From Inquilinus limosus_F (GTDB taxonomy: Bacteria; Pseudomonadota; Alphaproteobacteria; DSM-16000; Inquilinaceae), in assembly GCF_051487185.1 (NCBI RefSeq), contig NZ_JAHVDK010000023.1, positions 1 to 64,000 on the forward strand: DNA of 64,000 nucleotides, written 5' to 3'. The position numbers and the translations under genes were made by a program. A model generated the notes under the pieces. It saw only the letters and a program-made list of their open reading frames with translations. It had not been told where the DNA came from and ran no database searches. Of this stretch, positions 24,979 through 34,271 are shown piece after piece; the stretch's first letter is position 1, and every line of letters begins with the position of its first letter.

Positions 24979-25048
24979 CCGGCCCGAGACCGGCATTGTG
25001 GATGCCCCCGCATTCGCGATAATGCCGGGACAGAGAGCGGGGGATGCG

Positions 25049-25771
25049 ATGGAGGGACGGGTCGCGGCGCTGTGGCGCTATCCGGTCAGCTCGCTCGGCG
25101 GCGAGGCCCTGGACGCCTGCGCCGTCGACGCGACCGGCCTGGCCGGCGACCGGGCCTGGGGCCTGGCCGATGGGGACAGCGGCGAGACCGCCTTCCCGGA
25201 GACCAAGCGCCGCTGGCGGCCGGCGCCGCAGATCCGGGCCCGCACCACCGCCGACGGGCTACGGCTGGACTTCCCGGATGGGCGCAGCCTGCCGGCCGAA
25301 GCTTCCGGCGACGCCCTGGCTGCCCATTTCGGCTTCCCGGTGGCGCTGCGCCCGCATGCCGCCGATGCGGCCGAGACGGCGACCGCCGGCCCGCTCAAGC
25401 CGCGCTACGAGCGCCACCCCATCCATCTGGTAACGACGGCATCGCTGGCGGCGCTGCGGGAGATCCTGCCGGGCAGCGCTATCGACGAGCGCCGGTTCCG
25501 GCCGAACCTCGTGCTCGACCTGCCGGGGGCGGAGGGCTTCGTCGAGACCGGCTGGACCGGCCGGCTGATGGCGATCGGCGACGTCCGCATCCGCATCGTC
25601 GAGCGTTGCGTGCGCTGCGCCTTCACCACCCTGGCCCAGGGCGACCTGCCGCTCGATCCCGCGGTGCTGATGGCGATCGCCAAGCGCAACGCCACCCATT
25701 TCGGCGTGCTGTGCACGGTCGAGACGCCGGGCGGGATCCGGGTCGGGGATGCGGTACGGGTGCTGGGCTAG
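25049..25771 (+). CDS. MOSC domain protein (YcbX-like)
   Basis: 240 residues. The N-terminal MOSC beta-barrel (VAALWRYPVSSLGGEALDACAVDATGLAGDRAWGLADGDSG) is followed by a MOSC domain with PIHLVTTASLAAL, ERRFRPNLVLD and the cysteine pair RCVRCAFTT, the likely molybdenum-cofactor sulfur site. It closes with GDAVRVLG. Established family role: handling molybdenum cofactor to reduce N-hydroxylated compounds. Start at 25049 (GAGCGGGGGATGCG upstream); the frame is open further upstream over the patatin 3' end but is not needed. Confidence 0.82.
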   Translation: MEGRVAALWRYPVSSLGGEALDACAVDATGLAGDRAWGLADGDSGETAFPETKRRWRPAPQIRARTTADGLRLDFPDGRSLPAEASGDALAAHFGFPVALRPHAADAAETATAGPLKPRYERHPIHLVTTASLAALREILPGSAIDERRFRPNLVLDLPGAEGFVETGWTGRLMAIGDVRIRIVERCVRCAFTTLAQGDLPLDPAVLMAIAKRNATHFGVLCTVETPGGIRVGDAVRVLG

Positions 25772-25790
25772 GCTCGAAGCCCGACCGCGA

Positions 25791-27017
25791 TCAGACTGCA
25801 ATCCGTCTCTTCCCGAACTCACGGAAGCTCTTGCGCGCCAGCGGAAGGAGCGTTGCCGCCAGATAGGCCAGCCCGGTCAGCAGCAGAGCGGCGGGAAGGC
25901 CGACGCCGCTGATCAACGCGCCGCCGAAGAGCCCGCCGAAGGAGATCAGCGTCCAGAAGAGTGCTGTGCTCATCGAGGTGACGCGGCCGATCAAGGGCAC
26001 GGGTATCCGCTCAAACATCACGGCGAGTACGATCGGATTGAGGAAACCCGAGGCAAACCCGCCGACCGCCAGGGTCATGAAAACGAGGGCGAGCGGCACG
26101 TCCACCGCGAGGACGAGAAAGCGCGGAAATCCGGTCAGGAGGAACGCGACCGTGTAGACGACGAGACGCGGCATCCGCTCGCCGATCGAGGCGGCGATGG
26201 CCGCGCCCGCCATGGAGGCTCCGGAGAAGACCGCCAGCATCGCGCCCAGCAGTTCGGGACCATGGCCCGCATCCTGAGTCCAGACCGGCAGCAGAACGGC
26301 GTGAAACGCCTGATCCAGAAGATTGGTGATCGCCACCATGACGACGATGCCCATCAGCACCGCGTCCCGGCGCAGAAAGGTCCACCCTTCCAGCAGCTCT
26401 CGGCCATAGGAAGCCACACCGGCCGTCCCGGCGACGGAGGCATGGCGCAGTACGGGAATGCCCGCGCCGACGATCAGGACGGCAGCGGCGAAGGTGACGG
26501 CATTGAAGACGAGGGCCTGCGCCGGACCGACCACGGCGATCAGCGCACCGGCGCCGGCCGCCCCCACCGTCGATGCCAGCCTCTCGATAGTGCCGACGAC
26601 GCCGGTCACCCGTTCCAGCGGCATGGCCGCCAACTCAGCGACGTCCGGAACCATCGATTGCTTGGCCGCATCCGACGGACCGCGCAGCACGCCGATGGCG
26701 AAGACGATGGGGAGCAGGACCGGGATGGTGAGCATGCCCAGCAGATGCAGCAGGGGCACCAGCCCCACCGCGACCACCGAGGCGGTATCGCAGAGGATGG
26801 CGATGCGTTTGGGACCGACGCGGTCTATCAGCGGGCCGCCCAGCGCCTTGGCGACGACATAGGGCAGCATCTCCGTCATGGCCACCAGCCCGGTCGACAC
26901 GGGGCTGCCCGTCGTGGTCAGCACCAGCCAGGGAATGGCGATCGCCGACAGTCTCGTGCCGGAAATGGAGAATGTTTCGGCGACGACCAGGGCGAGAAAG
27001 GGCGCGCGTGCGCTCAC
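25791..27017 (-). CDS. MFS transporter
   Basis: 408 residues with about 12 predicted helices. Visible features: an N-terminal FSISGTRLSAIAIPWLVL, a loop GPLIDRVGPKRIAILCD in the usual MFS A-motif position, and the long repeat-like second half from VMVAITNLLDQAFHAVLLPVW. It resembles the drug-efflux-like 'MFS_3/enterobactin exporter' group. It is coupled by a 4-bp overlap to the upstream ArsR-type regulator, so substrate-responsive efflux is the likely role. The start overlaps the regulator stop in the pattern ATGA. Confidence 0.85.
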   Translation of the reverse strand: MSARAPFLALVVAETFSISGTRLSAIAIPWLVLTTTGSPVSTGLVAMTEMLPYVVAKALGGPLIDRVGPKRIAILCDTASVVAVGLVPLLHLLGMLTIPVLLPIVFAIGVLRGPSDAAKQSMVPDVAELAAMPLERVTGVVGTIERLASTVGAAGAGALIAVVGPAQALVFNAVTFAAAVLIVGAGIPVLRHASVAGTAGVASYGRELLEGWTFLRRDAVLMGIVVMVAITNLLDQAFHAVLLPVWTQDAGHGPELLGAMLAVFSGASMAGAAIAASIGERMPRLVVYTVAFLLTGFPRFLVLAVDVPLALVFMTLAVGGFASGFLNPIVLAVMFERIPVPLIGRVTSMSTALFWTLISFGGLFGGALISGVGLPAALLLTGLAYLAATLLPLARKSFREFGKRRIAV

Positions 27018-27652
27018 GGCTCCGCATCCTCCTCACGGTGCGGGAGGCGGCCCGGATAGGGAAAGGCGTGCAGCATGATCGAGAAGGGCGCCGTGCCCGG
27101 GGGCATCGGTTCCCCCAGGGGCGGGGCGTCCCGCATCGCCTCCAGCATGATGTCGGTCAGCCGCCTGGTCAGGGCTTCGGCCTGCTCCGCCGTCAGCGGG
27201 ATGGTGACATCGCTGGCCGTGCTGGCCTTGCGCCACGGCGCCGGCAGCTCGGCATATTCCTCGACAGCCTGCTGCATCTGGCCGACCTGCAAGGACAGCG
27301 CCGCCTGGGTGAAGGCGACACCCGCCTCCAGCCCCTCGCCCTCGGCTTCCGTCTCGGGCACGGATGTCAGTTCATGGCTGGCACGCCACCAGCGTTCGCG
27401 GCGCGACGGCCCTGGCGCGTCCTCGATGAAGCCGTACGCGGCCAGCTGGCGGAGGTGATAGCTCGTCGCGCCGCTGTTGAGGCCCAGCCGCGCCGCCAAT
27501 TGCGTCGCGGTGGCAGGGCCATCGACCCTGAGCATGCCCAGCATCCGAAGCCGCACCGGATGCGCCAGCGCCTTGAGAGCTGTTGGATCGGGGACGACCC
27601 GACGAACATTGCGGGACGCAGCGGCAACAGGCTGGGGGCGAGGCGCCTTCAT
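27014..27652 (-). CDS. ArsR-type winged-helix transcriptional regulator
   Basis: 212 residues. The DNA-binding domain is at the N-terminus: DPTALKALAHPVRLRMLGMLRVDGPATATQLAARLGLNSGATSYHLRQLAAYGFIEDAPG, with the recognition helix NSGATSYHLRQL. The C-terminal ~110 residues form a helical region of unknown ligand specificity; metal-binding cysteines are absent, so it is not a classical metal sensor. First gene of a two-gene unit with the MFS transporter, with two identical boxes just upstream of its start, suggesting self-repression. Confidence 0.85.
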   Translation of the reverse strand: MKAPRPQPVAAASRNVRRVVPDPTALKALAHPVRLRMLGMLRVDGPATATQLAARLGLNSGATSYHLRQLAAYGFIEDAPGPSRRERWWRASHELTSVPETEAEGEGLEAGVAFTQAALSLQVGQMQQAVEEYAELPAPWRKASTASDVTIPLTAEQAEALTRRLTDIMLEAMRDAPPLGEPMPPGTAPFSIMLHAFPYPGRLPHREEDAEP

Positions 27653-27666
27653 TCCCCAAATTTATC

Positions 27667-27688
27667 TTTGCAAAGAGATATTTGCAAA
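27667..27688 (-). promoter_or_regulatory. Candidate ArsR operator, two TTTGCAAA boxes
   Basis: Two identical self-palindromic octamers TTTGCAAA at 27667-27674 and 27681-27688, 14 bp apart from start to start, in an AT-rich patch within 36 bp of the regulator start. Spacing near 1.4 helical turns allows side-by-side dimers. Binding by the adjacent regulator is inferred. Confidence 0.55.
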
Positions 27689-27783
27689 CTTTTCTGTGCA
27701 GAAGGCGCGCGTGGCGCCGCTGCGGGCGGCCCGATGGATTGCTCCGCTATCCGGCAATGACGATGAAACCGGAGAGTCCGGCC

Positions 27784-28866
<1,083 letters not shown>

Positions 28867-29040
28867 GCCGTGCCTTAGTTTCCCTGTCGGTTGCGGTTCC
28901 CTCTTGTACCGGGAAGCGGCCGGTGCTGTAAGAGCGCCATGCGCCCCACCCCCGCGTCAAACGCGTTCCGGTCGGGCCGCTCCCTTTGCTATGATCAGGC
29001 ACCGCTGCACCCGGATCCGCAGGAAAGGTCGTTGGAGGGA

Positions 29041-29241
29041 ATGATCGACATCGAGTCGATGCAGGAGAAGCTGGCCGCATTGCGGGTCGAGCACCGCGAC
29101 CTCGACGAGATCATCGACCGGCTGACCGCGGACGGCCCCGTCAACCAGCTTCAGATCCAGCGCCTGAAGAAGCGCAAGCTGCTGCTCAAGGATCAGATCA
29201 CCATGATCGAGAGCAAGCTCTTGCCCGACATCATCGCCTGA
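29041..29241 (+). CDS. DUF465 (YdcH-like) small protein
   Basis: 66 residues: MIDIESMQEKLAALRVEHRD, LDEIIDRLTADGPVNQLQIQRLKKRKLLLKDQITMIESKLLPDIIA. The two helices and the 'LQIQRLKKRKLLLKDQI' block define DUF465. The ATG at 29041 has TTGGAGGGA directly before it. It precedes purE by 28 bp, an order seen repeatedly in Alphaproteobacteria, so it may be co-expressed with purine genes. Function unknown. A paralogue lies at 22575-22742. Confidence 0.9.
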   Translation: MIDIESMQEKLAALRVEHRDLDEIIDRLTADGPVNQLQIQRLKKRKLLLKDQITMIESKLLPDIIA

Positions 29242-29269
29242 GCGCCCGCAGCCGCGAGGATCCCGACCG

Positions 29270-29767
29270 ATGGCCGAACCCGCCGCGCCGCCTGTGGCGA
29301 TCATCATGGGCAGCCAGTCCGACTGGGAGACCATGCGCCACGCCGCCGAGACGCTGTCGCTGCTGAGCATCGGCCATGAGGCGCGCATCGTCTCCGCCCA
29401 CCGCACGCCGGAGCGGCTGTACGACTTCGCCCGCGAGGCGCGCGGCCGCGGCGTCAAGGTGATCATCGCCGGCGCCGGCGGCGCCGCCCATCTGCCGGGC
29501 ATGGCGGCGGCGATGACGCCGCTGCCGGTGCTGGGCGTGCCGGTCGAGAGCAAGGCGCTGAAGGGCATGGACAGCCTGTTGTCGATCGTGCAGATGCCGG
29601 GCGGCGTCCCGGTCGGCACGCTGGCCATCGGCCGGGCCGGGGCGATCAACGCGGCCCTCCTGGCCGCCTCGATCCTGGCGCTGGGCGACCCGGCCATAGC
29701 CGATGCGCTGGACGACTGGCGCCGGCGCCAGACCGAGGCCGTGGCCGAGCATCCGAAGGACGAATGA
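29270..29767 (+). CDS. purE: N5-carboxyaminoimidazole ribonucleotide mutase
   Basis: 165 residues, class I PurE length. It converts N5-CAIR to CAIR in purine biosynthesis. Motifs: PVAIIMGSQSDWETMRHAAETL, the SAHRTPERLYDFA active-site block and IIAGAGGAAHLPGMAAAMTPLPVLGVPV. SIVQMPGGVPVGTLAIG completes the fold signature. The stop overlaps the purK start by 4 bp, indicating coupled synthesis of the two enzymes that act in succession. Confidence 0.97.
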   Translation: MAEPAAPPVAIIMGSQSDWETMRHAAETLSLLSIGHEARIVSAHRTPERLYDFAREARGRGVKVIIAGAGGAAHLPGMAAAMTPLPVLGVPVESKALKGMDSLLSIVQMPGGVPVGTLAIGRAGAINAALLAASILALGDPAIADALDDWRRRQTEAVAEHPKDE

Positions 29768-30852
29768 CCAGCACCGTTTCTCCCCTTCCTCCCGGCAGCG
29801 TCATCGGCATGCTCGGCGGCGGCCAGCTCGGCCGCATGACCGCCCTGGCCGCCGCCCGCCTCGGCTACCGCACCCATGTGCTGTGCCCGGACCCGGACAG
29901 CCCCTGCGCCCAGGTGACCGACCGCTCGACCCTGTCCTCCTACACCGACCATGCGGCGCTGGACGCCTTCGCCGCCCAGGTCGACGTCGTCACCTACGAG
30001 TTCGAGAACATCCCCTACGAGACCGTGCTGCACCTGGCCGCCCGCGTGCCGGTGCGGCCGGGGCCGGACGGCCTCGCGATGTGCCAGGACCGGGTGGCGG
30101 AGAAGGATTTCTGCAACCGCAACGGCATCGGCACCGCGCCCTGGCGCGCCGTCGGCTCGGCCGAGGAGCTGGCGGCGGCCGTGGCCGCGATCGGCACGCC
30201 GTCGGTGCTGAAGACTCGGCGCGAGGGCTATGACGGCAAGGGCCAGGCGGTGATCCGCACCCCTGCGGACGCCGCGGCGGCCTGGGAACGACTCGGCGGC
30301 CGCCCGGCGATCCTGGAGGGCTTCGTCGACTTCGCCCGCGAGTTGTCGGTGATCGCCGCCCGCGGCGTCGACGGGTCGGTCGTCTGTTATCCGGCGGTCG
30401 AGAACCGGCACCGCGACCACATCCTGGCGGAGACGATCGCCCCGGCCCCCGACCTGGCGCCGGAGCGTGCGGCCGAGGCGGAGCAGATCGCCCGGACGCT
30501 GATCACCGCGCTCGACATGGTCGGCCTGCTGGCGGTCGAGCTGTTCGAGGCGCGTGACGGCGGCCTCTTGGTCAACGAGCTGGCGCCGCGGCCGCACAAT
30601 TCCGGCCATTGGACCCAGGACGCCTGCGCCTGCGACCAGTTCGAGCAGCTGGTCCGCGCCGTCTCCGGCCTGCCGCTGGGCTCGACCGCGCGACATTCCG
30701 ACGCGGTGATGCACAACCTGATTGGCGACGACGTGCTGCGCTGGCCCGAATTCCTGGCCGAGCCCGGCGCCCGGCTGCATCTTTACGGCAAGGGCGCCCC
30801 CCGCCCCGGCCGCAAGATGGGCCATGTCAACCGGCTGGTGCCGAAGGACTGA
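29764..30852 (+). CDS. purK: N5-carboxyaminoimidazole ribonucleotide synthase
   Basis: 362-residue ATP-grasp enzyme. It carboxylates AIR to N5-CAIR with ATP and bicarbonate. The N-terminal domain has GSVIGMLGGGQLGRMTALAAARLGY; the ATP-grasp domain includes VLKTRREGYDGKGQAV, ILEGFVDFARELSVIAAR and the metal-binding block ELAPRPHNSGHWTQDACACDQFEQLVRAVSGLPLG. The C-terminal LYGKGAPRPGRKMGHVNRL closes the family pattern. Third gene of DUF465-purE-purK. Confidence 0.97.
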   Translation: MTSTVSPLPPGSVIGMLGGGQLGRMTALAAARLGYRTHVLCPDPDSPCAQVTDRSTLSSYTDHAALDAFAAQVDVVTYEFENIPYETVLHLAARVPVRPGPDGLAMCQDRVAEKDFCNRNGIGTAPWRAVGSAEELAAAVAAIGTPSVLKTRREGYDGKGQAVIRTPADAAAAWERLGGRPAILEGFVDFARELSVIAARGVDGSVVCYPAVENRHRDHILAETIAPAPDLAPERAAEAEQIARTLITALDMVGLLAVELFEARDGGLLVNELAPRPHNSGHWTQDACACDQFEQLVRAVSGLPLGSTARHSDAVMHNLIGDDVLRWPEFLAEPGARLHLYGKGAPRPGRKMGHVNRLVPKD

Positions 30853-31028
30853 TCACGCCCTCGGGCCCGGTCTTGCGCACCGTGGCGAGTCGGCATAACG
30901 ATGGATTCACGGTCCCGCCGGTATCGCCCCCAAAAGGATGAGCGCGCGGCGAGGCACGATCGACGTTACGGCATTGCAGGATCGCGGGGCGCGCCGCAAG
31001 CTGATGTAACCGCCGAAGATCATCACAG

Positions 31029-32804
31029 ATGCGAGCCCAGCGCCGGCTGACCGTCATTGTCTCTCTCGATGTGGCAGGCTTCACCCGCCTCGTGCAGGAG
31101 GACGAGCGTGCCACGCTCGCGGCGCTCGCCGCCATCCGCCGCGAGCTGCTGGGCGCGAAGCTCCAGGCCCGCAACGGCCATGTGTTCAAGACCATGGGCG
31201 ACGGCGTGCTGATCGAGTTCTCCAGCATCGAGGACGCCGTGTCCTGGACGGTCGAGTTCCAGGAGGCGATGGCGGCCCGCAACGCACGCCGGCCGGGGCG
31301 GCCGATTCTGGTGCGCGCCGGCATCGGGCTGGCCGATGTCTTCGTCGAGGGGGAGGACCGCTTCGGGGCCGCCGTCGCCTTCGTCGTCCGCCTGCAGCAG
31401 GTGGCGCCGCCCGGCGGGATCGCCATCACCCATTCCGTGCGCTGGCAGCTCGGCAAGGCGCTGGCGACGCCATTCGTCCGGGTCATGACGACGCTGAAGG
31501 ATATCGCCGAACCGATGGAGGTCTGGGTCTGGGGCCCTCCGGGCACGACGCCTCCAGAGGCCGAGGGACCGGCCGGGGTCGCCAGTGCGCTGGACGATGA
31601 CGATCTGCCGTCCATCGTCGTCCTGCCTTTCGACAATCTGTCGGGTGATCCCGCTGTCTCCGCCCTCGCCGAAGGCGCGGTGGAGGAGATCACCGCGACG
31701 CTGTCCCGCATCCGGGATTTCACCGTGATCGCCCGCCATTCGGCCGAGGCCTATCGGGCCGCGGGGCGGCCGATGGATCCCCGTGAGATCGCCCGCACGC
31801 TCAAGGTCCGCTATCTGCTCGAAGGCAGCGTGCGGAAATCCGGCGACCGGGTGCGGATCACGGCCCAGCTGGTCGAAGCGGCCAGCGCGCTGCATCTCTG
31901 GTCCGGCCGCTTCGACGGGACGGTCGACGAGATGTTCGACCTGCAGGACCGGATCGCCGAGGGCGTCGCCGGGGCGCTGCACCCCTCGATCCGGGCGGCG
32001 GAGATCACGCTGGCGCTGCGCAAGCGGCCGGACAGCCTCGCCGCCTACGACCTGATGCTGCGGGCGCTGCCGCATCTCTGGGCCCACCGGAAATCGGAGA
32101 ACAGCGAGGCGATCCGGCTGCTGGGCGAGGCGTTGCGGCTGGATCCGGGCTACAGCCGCGCCGCCGCCCTCGCCGCCTGGGCGCATGGGCAGCAGGTCAC
32201 CTACAACTGGTCCTCGAATTTCGCCGCCGAACGGGCCACGGGCGATCGCCTGATCAAGCAGGCGTCGGAGGGCGCCCAGGACGACGCCACGGCGCTCAGC
32301 GCCCTGGCCACCGCGACCATGCTGCTGTTCGGCGATGTCGCCCGGGCCGAGCAGTTCGTCGATCGGGCCCTGGCGCTCGACCCGAACCACGCCTGGGCCT
32401 GGACCCGCCGCGGCTTCCTGCATGTCTATCGCGGCGATCCGGGCGCCGGTCGCCCCTGCTTCGAACGGGCGATCCGGCTGAGCCCCCTCGACCCCTTCAG
32501 CTTCAACTGCTTCATCGGCCTGGGCCTCACCGCCTTCGCCGAGGGCCGCCCCGAGGAGGCCGCCGGCTGGACGCGGAAGGCGCTGCACCAGAAGCCGGCC
32601 GCGACCTGGATGTTCCGCGACCTCGCCACCTTCCTCGCCCATGCCGGGCAGATCGAGGCCGCGCGCGGTGCGCTGGCGCAGTTCACCGCCTCCCGGCCCG
32701 GGATCACGCTGTCGACCGTGGCCGATGCGCTGCACTATTTCGAGCCGGGCCTGCTGCGGCGCTATCTCGACGGGCTGCGCCGCGCCGGGCTGCCGGAGGG
32801 ATGA
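31029..32804 (+). CDS. Class III adenylate cyclase-like domain with TolB-like region and TPR repeats
   Basis: 591 residues in three parts. Residues ~1-165 resemble a class III cyclase catalytic domain: TVIVSLDVAGFTRLVQEDE (first metal Asp) and HVFKTMGDGVLIEFSSIEDAV (second metal Asp and substrate Lys). Residues ~190-315 match the TolB-like/FlgO segment that follows these cyclases (SIVVLPFDNLSGDPAVSALAEGAVEEITATLSRIRDFTVIARHSAEAYR). Residues ~330-580 contain TPR-like repeats (EAIRLLGEALRLDPGYSRAAALAAWAHG, AEQFVDRALALDPNHAWAWTRRGFLHVY). The transition-state and base-recognition residues are replaced (VEGEDRFGAAVAFVVRLQQ for the usual EGDDIYGDGVNVAARLE), so cAMP synthesis is doubtful. Confidence 0.85.
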   Translation: MRAQRRLTVIVSLDVAGFTRLVQEDERATLAALAAIRRELLGAKLQARNGHVFKTMGDGVLIEFSSIEDAVSWTVEFQEAMAARNARRPGRPILVRAGIGLADVFVEGEDRFGAAVAFVVRLQQVAPPGGIAITHSVRWQLGKALATPFVRVMTTLKDIAEPMEVWVWGPPGTTPPEAEGPAGVASALDDDDLPSIVVLPFDNLSGDPAVSALAEGAVEEITATLSRIRDFTVIARHSAEAYRAAGRPMDPREIARTLKVRYLLEGSVRKSGDRVRITAQLVEAASALHLWSGRFDGTVDEMFDLQDRIAEGVAGALHPSIRAAEITLALRKRPDSLAAYDLMLRALPHLWAHRKSENSEAIRLLGEALRLDPGYSRAAALAAWAHGQQVTYNWSSNFAAERATGDRLIKQASEGAQDDATALSALATATMLLFGDVARAEQFVDRALALDPNHAWAWTRRGFLHVYRGDPGAGRPCFERAIRLSPLDPFSFNCFIGLGLTAFAEGRPEEAAGWTRKALHQKPAATWMFRDLATFLAHAGQIEAARGALAQFTASRPGITLSTVADALHYFEPGLLRRYLDGLRRAGLPEG

Positions 32805-32807
32805 CGC

Positions 32808-33194
32808 CTACCGCGCCGCGACCGCCTGGATCTCCACCAGCAGGCTGGGCAGCACCAGGCCGGCGACCACCACCAGGGTCGAGGCCGAGGCGTGGCCGGC
32901 CAGCCGCCGCTCGCGCACGCTGCGATAGAGCGGCACCAGATCGGGCCGGGTGATGAAGCCGTCGACCTTGACCAGATCGGTCACGGTCATTCCGGCATCG
33001 GCCAGCACGGCCAGCAGGTTGTCCCAGGCCAGCTCCATCTGCCGCTCCGGTTCGTCCGGAACGGCGCCGTCGGGCCCGGCGCCGACCTGGCCGGAGATGT
33101 GCAGCCAGCGCGCCCCGGCCGGGGCCGAGGCGCCGTGGCTGTAGCGGGAGAACGGCGCGGCGACGCCGGCCGGGTTGTGCAGCTGAATGGTCAT
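32808..33194 (-). CDS. RidA/YjgF/YER057c/UK114 family protein
   Basis: 128-residue Rid-family protein, cupped trimer by homology. Visible blocks: RWLHISGQVGAGPDGAVPDEPERQMELAWDNLLAVLADAGMTVTDLVKVDGFITRPDLVPLYRSVRERRL. The stretch aligned with the catalytic arginine of RidA (ARSCVEV) reads ASTLVVV, so the arginine appears to be Ser. That places it among Rid subfamilies without enamine/imine deaminase activity, unless another residue serves. It is the last gene after the nitrile hydratase cluster, 44 bp downstream of the accessory gene, and probably belongs to it. Confidence 0.85.
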   Translation of the reverse strand: MTIQLHNPAGVAAPFSRYSHGASAPAGARWLHISGQVGAGPDGAVPDEPERQMELAWDNLLAVLADAGMTVTDLVKVDGFITRPDLVPLYRSVRERRLAGHASASTLVVVAGLVLPSLLVEIQAVAAR

Positions 33195-33238
33195 GGTCCT
33201 TCCCGATATCGGTGAGTGGAACGGAGACCGGGCACAGC

Positions 33239-33625
33239 CTAGCGTCCGGACAGCGGATCGTTCTCCAGCAGGATCGGCGCGCCGTGCGGCGTGGCCCGGG
33301 CCGCGCGGTCCCAGGCCGCCTTGCGCCGCCCGAGAGCCTCGGGATCGGCGACGCCCTTGGCCGCCACCAGCCGCTCCAGCGCCGTCAGCCAGTGCTCGTA
33401 GTAGCGGCTGCCGTCATCGGGATCGCCGGCCGCCCGGGCACGGGCGATCTCCGCCGCCAGCGCTGCCGCCCATTCCATCCAGGTGAAGACGCCGCGCTCG
33501 TGCAGCGCCACCGCCATGGCGAAGGCCTGGGCCTGCCAGGGCTCGGCGAAGACCGGCCCCTCGGCGTCGCGCGGCAGCGGCGCCGCGTCCCGCAGGGCGT
33601 CGATCACCGCCTCATGCCGGCTCAA
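33239..33625 (-). CDS. Nitrile hydratase accessory (activator) protein
   Basis: 128 residues. It matches the small accessory proteins that assist metal loading of nitrile hydratase: EGPVFAEPWQAQAFAMAVALHERGVFTWMEWAAALAAEIARAR and SRYYEHWLTALERLVAAKG are also related to the N-terminal half of the beta subunit, a known feature of the family. Its start overlaps the beta-subunit stop by 14 bp, so the three genes are translationally linked. It should act in the cytoplasm to insert cobalt into the alpha subunit. Confidence 0.88.
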   Translation of the reverse strand: MSRHEAVIDALRDAAPLPRDAEGPVFAEPWQAQAFAMAVALHERGVFTWMEWAAALAAEIARARAAGDPDDGSRYYEHWLTALERLVAAKGVADPEALGRRKAAWDRAARATPHGAPILLENDPLSGR

Positions 33626-34271
33626 GATAGCCCTCCCAGGCGTCGATCGAGACGGTCAGGGTCGGGTCGGCCGCCTCGCCCCACAGCTCCCGCCCGCCGA
33701 AGCGCACGGTGTAGAGCCATTGCGGGTTCTCGCCGCGGCCATGGGCGTTGGTGTCGGGCAGCACGAAGACGCCGTGCACGCGCTCGATCTCGCCCACCTT
33801 GCCGCGGGCGTAGCGCGGCAGCCTCGTGTGGCCGGCCGGGTGCATGTTGCGGGCCCGCACCGCATCGCCGACGGCGAAGCGGGCCGGCGCCTCGGCCGGC
33901 CGCTCGTAGTTGGTGCCGCGCGCCAGCACCGCCGGGACCTGGTCGGCCCGCAGCACGCGCTGGTTCGGGACCGGCGGATCGATGGCGCGCCCGGCCTTCA
34001 GCTCCGCCGCCGAGACCAGCCCGGCGCCCTGCAGCAGCTTCTCCAGACCCTTGGTCCAGATCTCGAAGTAGCTGGAGGACAGGTAGTCCGCCGGATGCAG
34101 CGACTCGCGCGCATGCCGGCCGGCATCGATGTTCCAATGCCCCAGCGCGCCCGCCGCCAGGGTGATGGCGAGCGCCCGCTTTTCCCATTCCGCATGGAAC
34201 CGGACGTCCTCCGGCTCCGGCACCACCGGGCCGAAGCCCATCATGCCGCCGAGATCCTGAGCGCCGTTCAT
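33612..34271 (-). CDS. nthB: Nitrile hydratase subunit beta
   Basis: 219 residues (typical range 210-235). It begins MNGAQDLGGMMGFGPVVPE, the canonical N-terminus of the beta subunit. It continues with FHAEWEKRALAITLAAGALGHWNIDAGRHARESLHPADYLSSSYFEIWTKGLEKLL. The second half has the SH3-like barrel: FAVGDAVRARNMHPAGHTRLPRYARGKVGEIERVHGVFVLPDTNAHG and the end PQWLYTVRFGGRELWGEAADPTLTVSIDAWEGYLEPA. It forms the alpha-beta enzyme that hydrates nitriles to amides. Start at 34271 overlaps the alpha stop by 4 bp. Confidence 0.95.
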   Translation of the reverse strand: MNGAQDLGGMMGFGPVVPEPEDVRFHAEWEKRALAITLAAGALGHWNIDAGRHARESLHPADYLSSSYFEIWTKGLEKLLQGAGLVSAAELKAGRAIDPPVPNQRVLRADQVPAVLARGTNYERPAEAPARFAVGDAVRARNMHPAGHTRLPRYARGKVGEIERVHGVFVLPDTNAHGRGENPQWLYTVRFGGRELWGEAADPTLTVSIDAWEGYLEPA

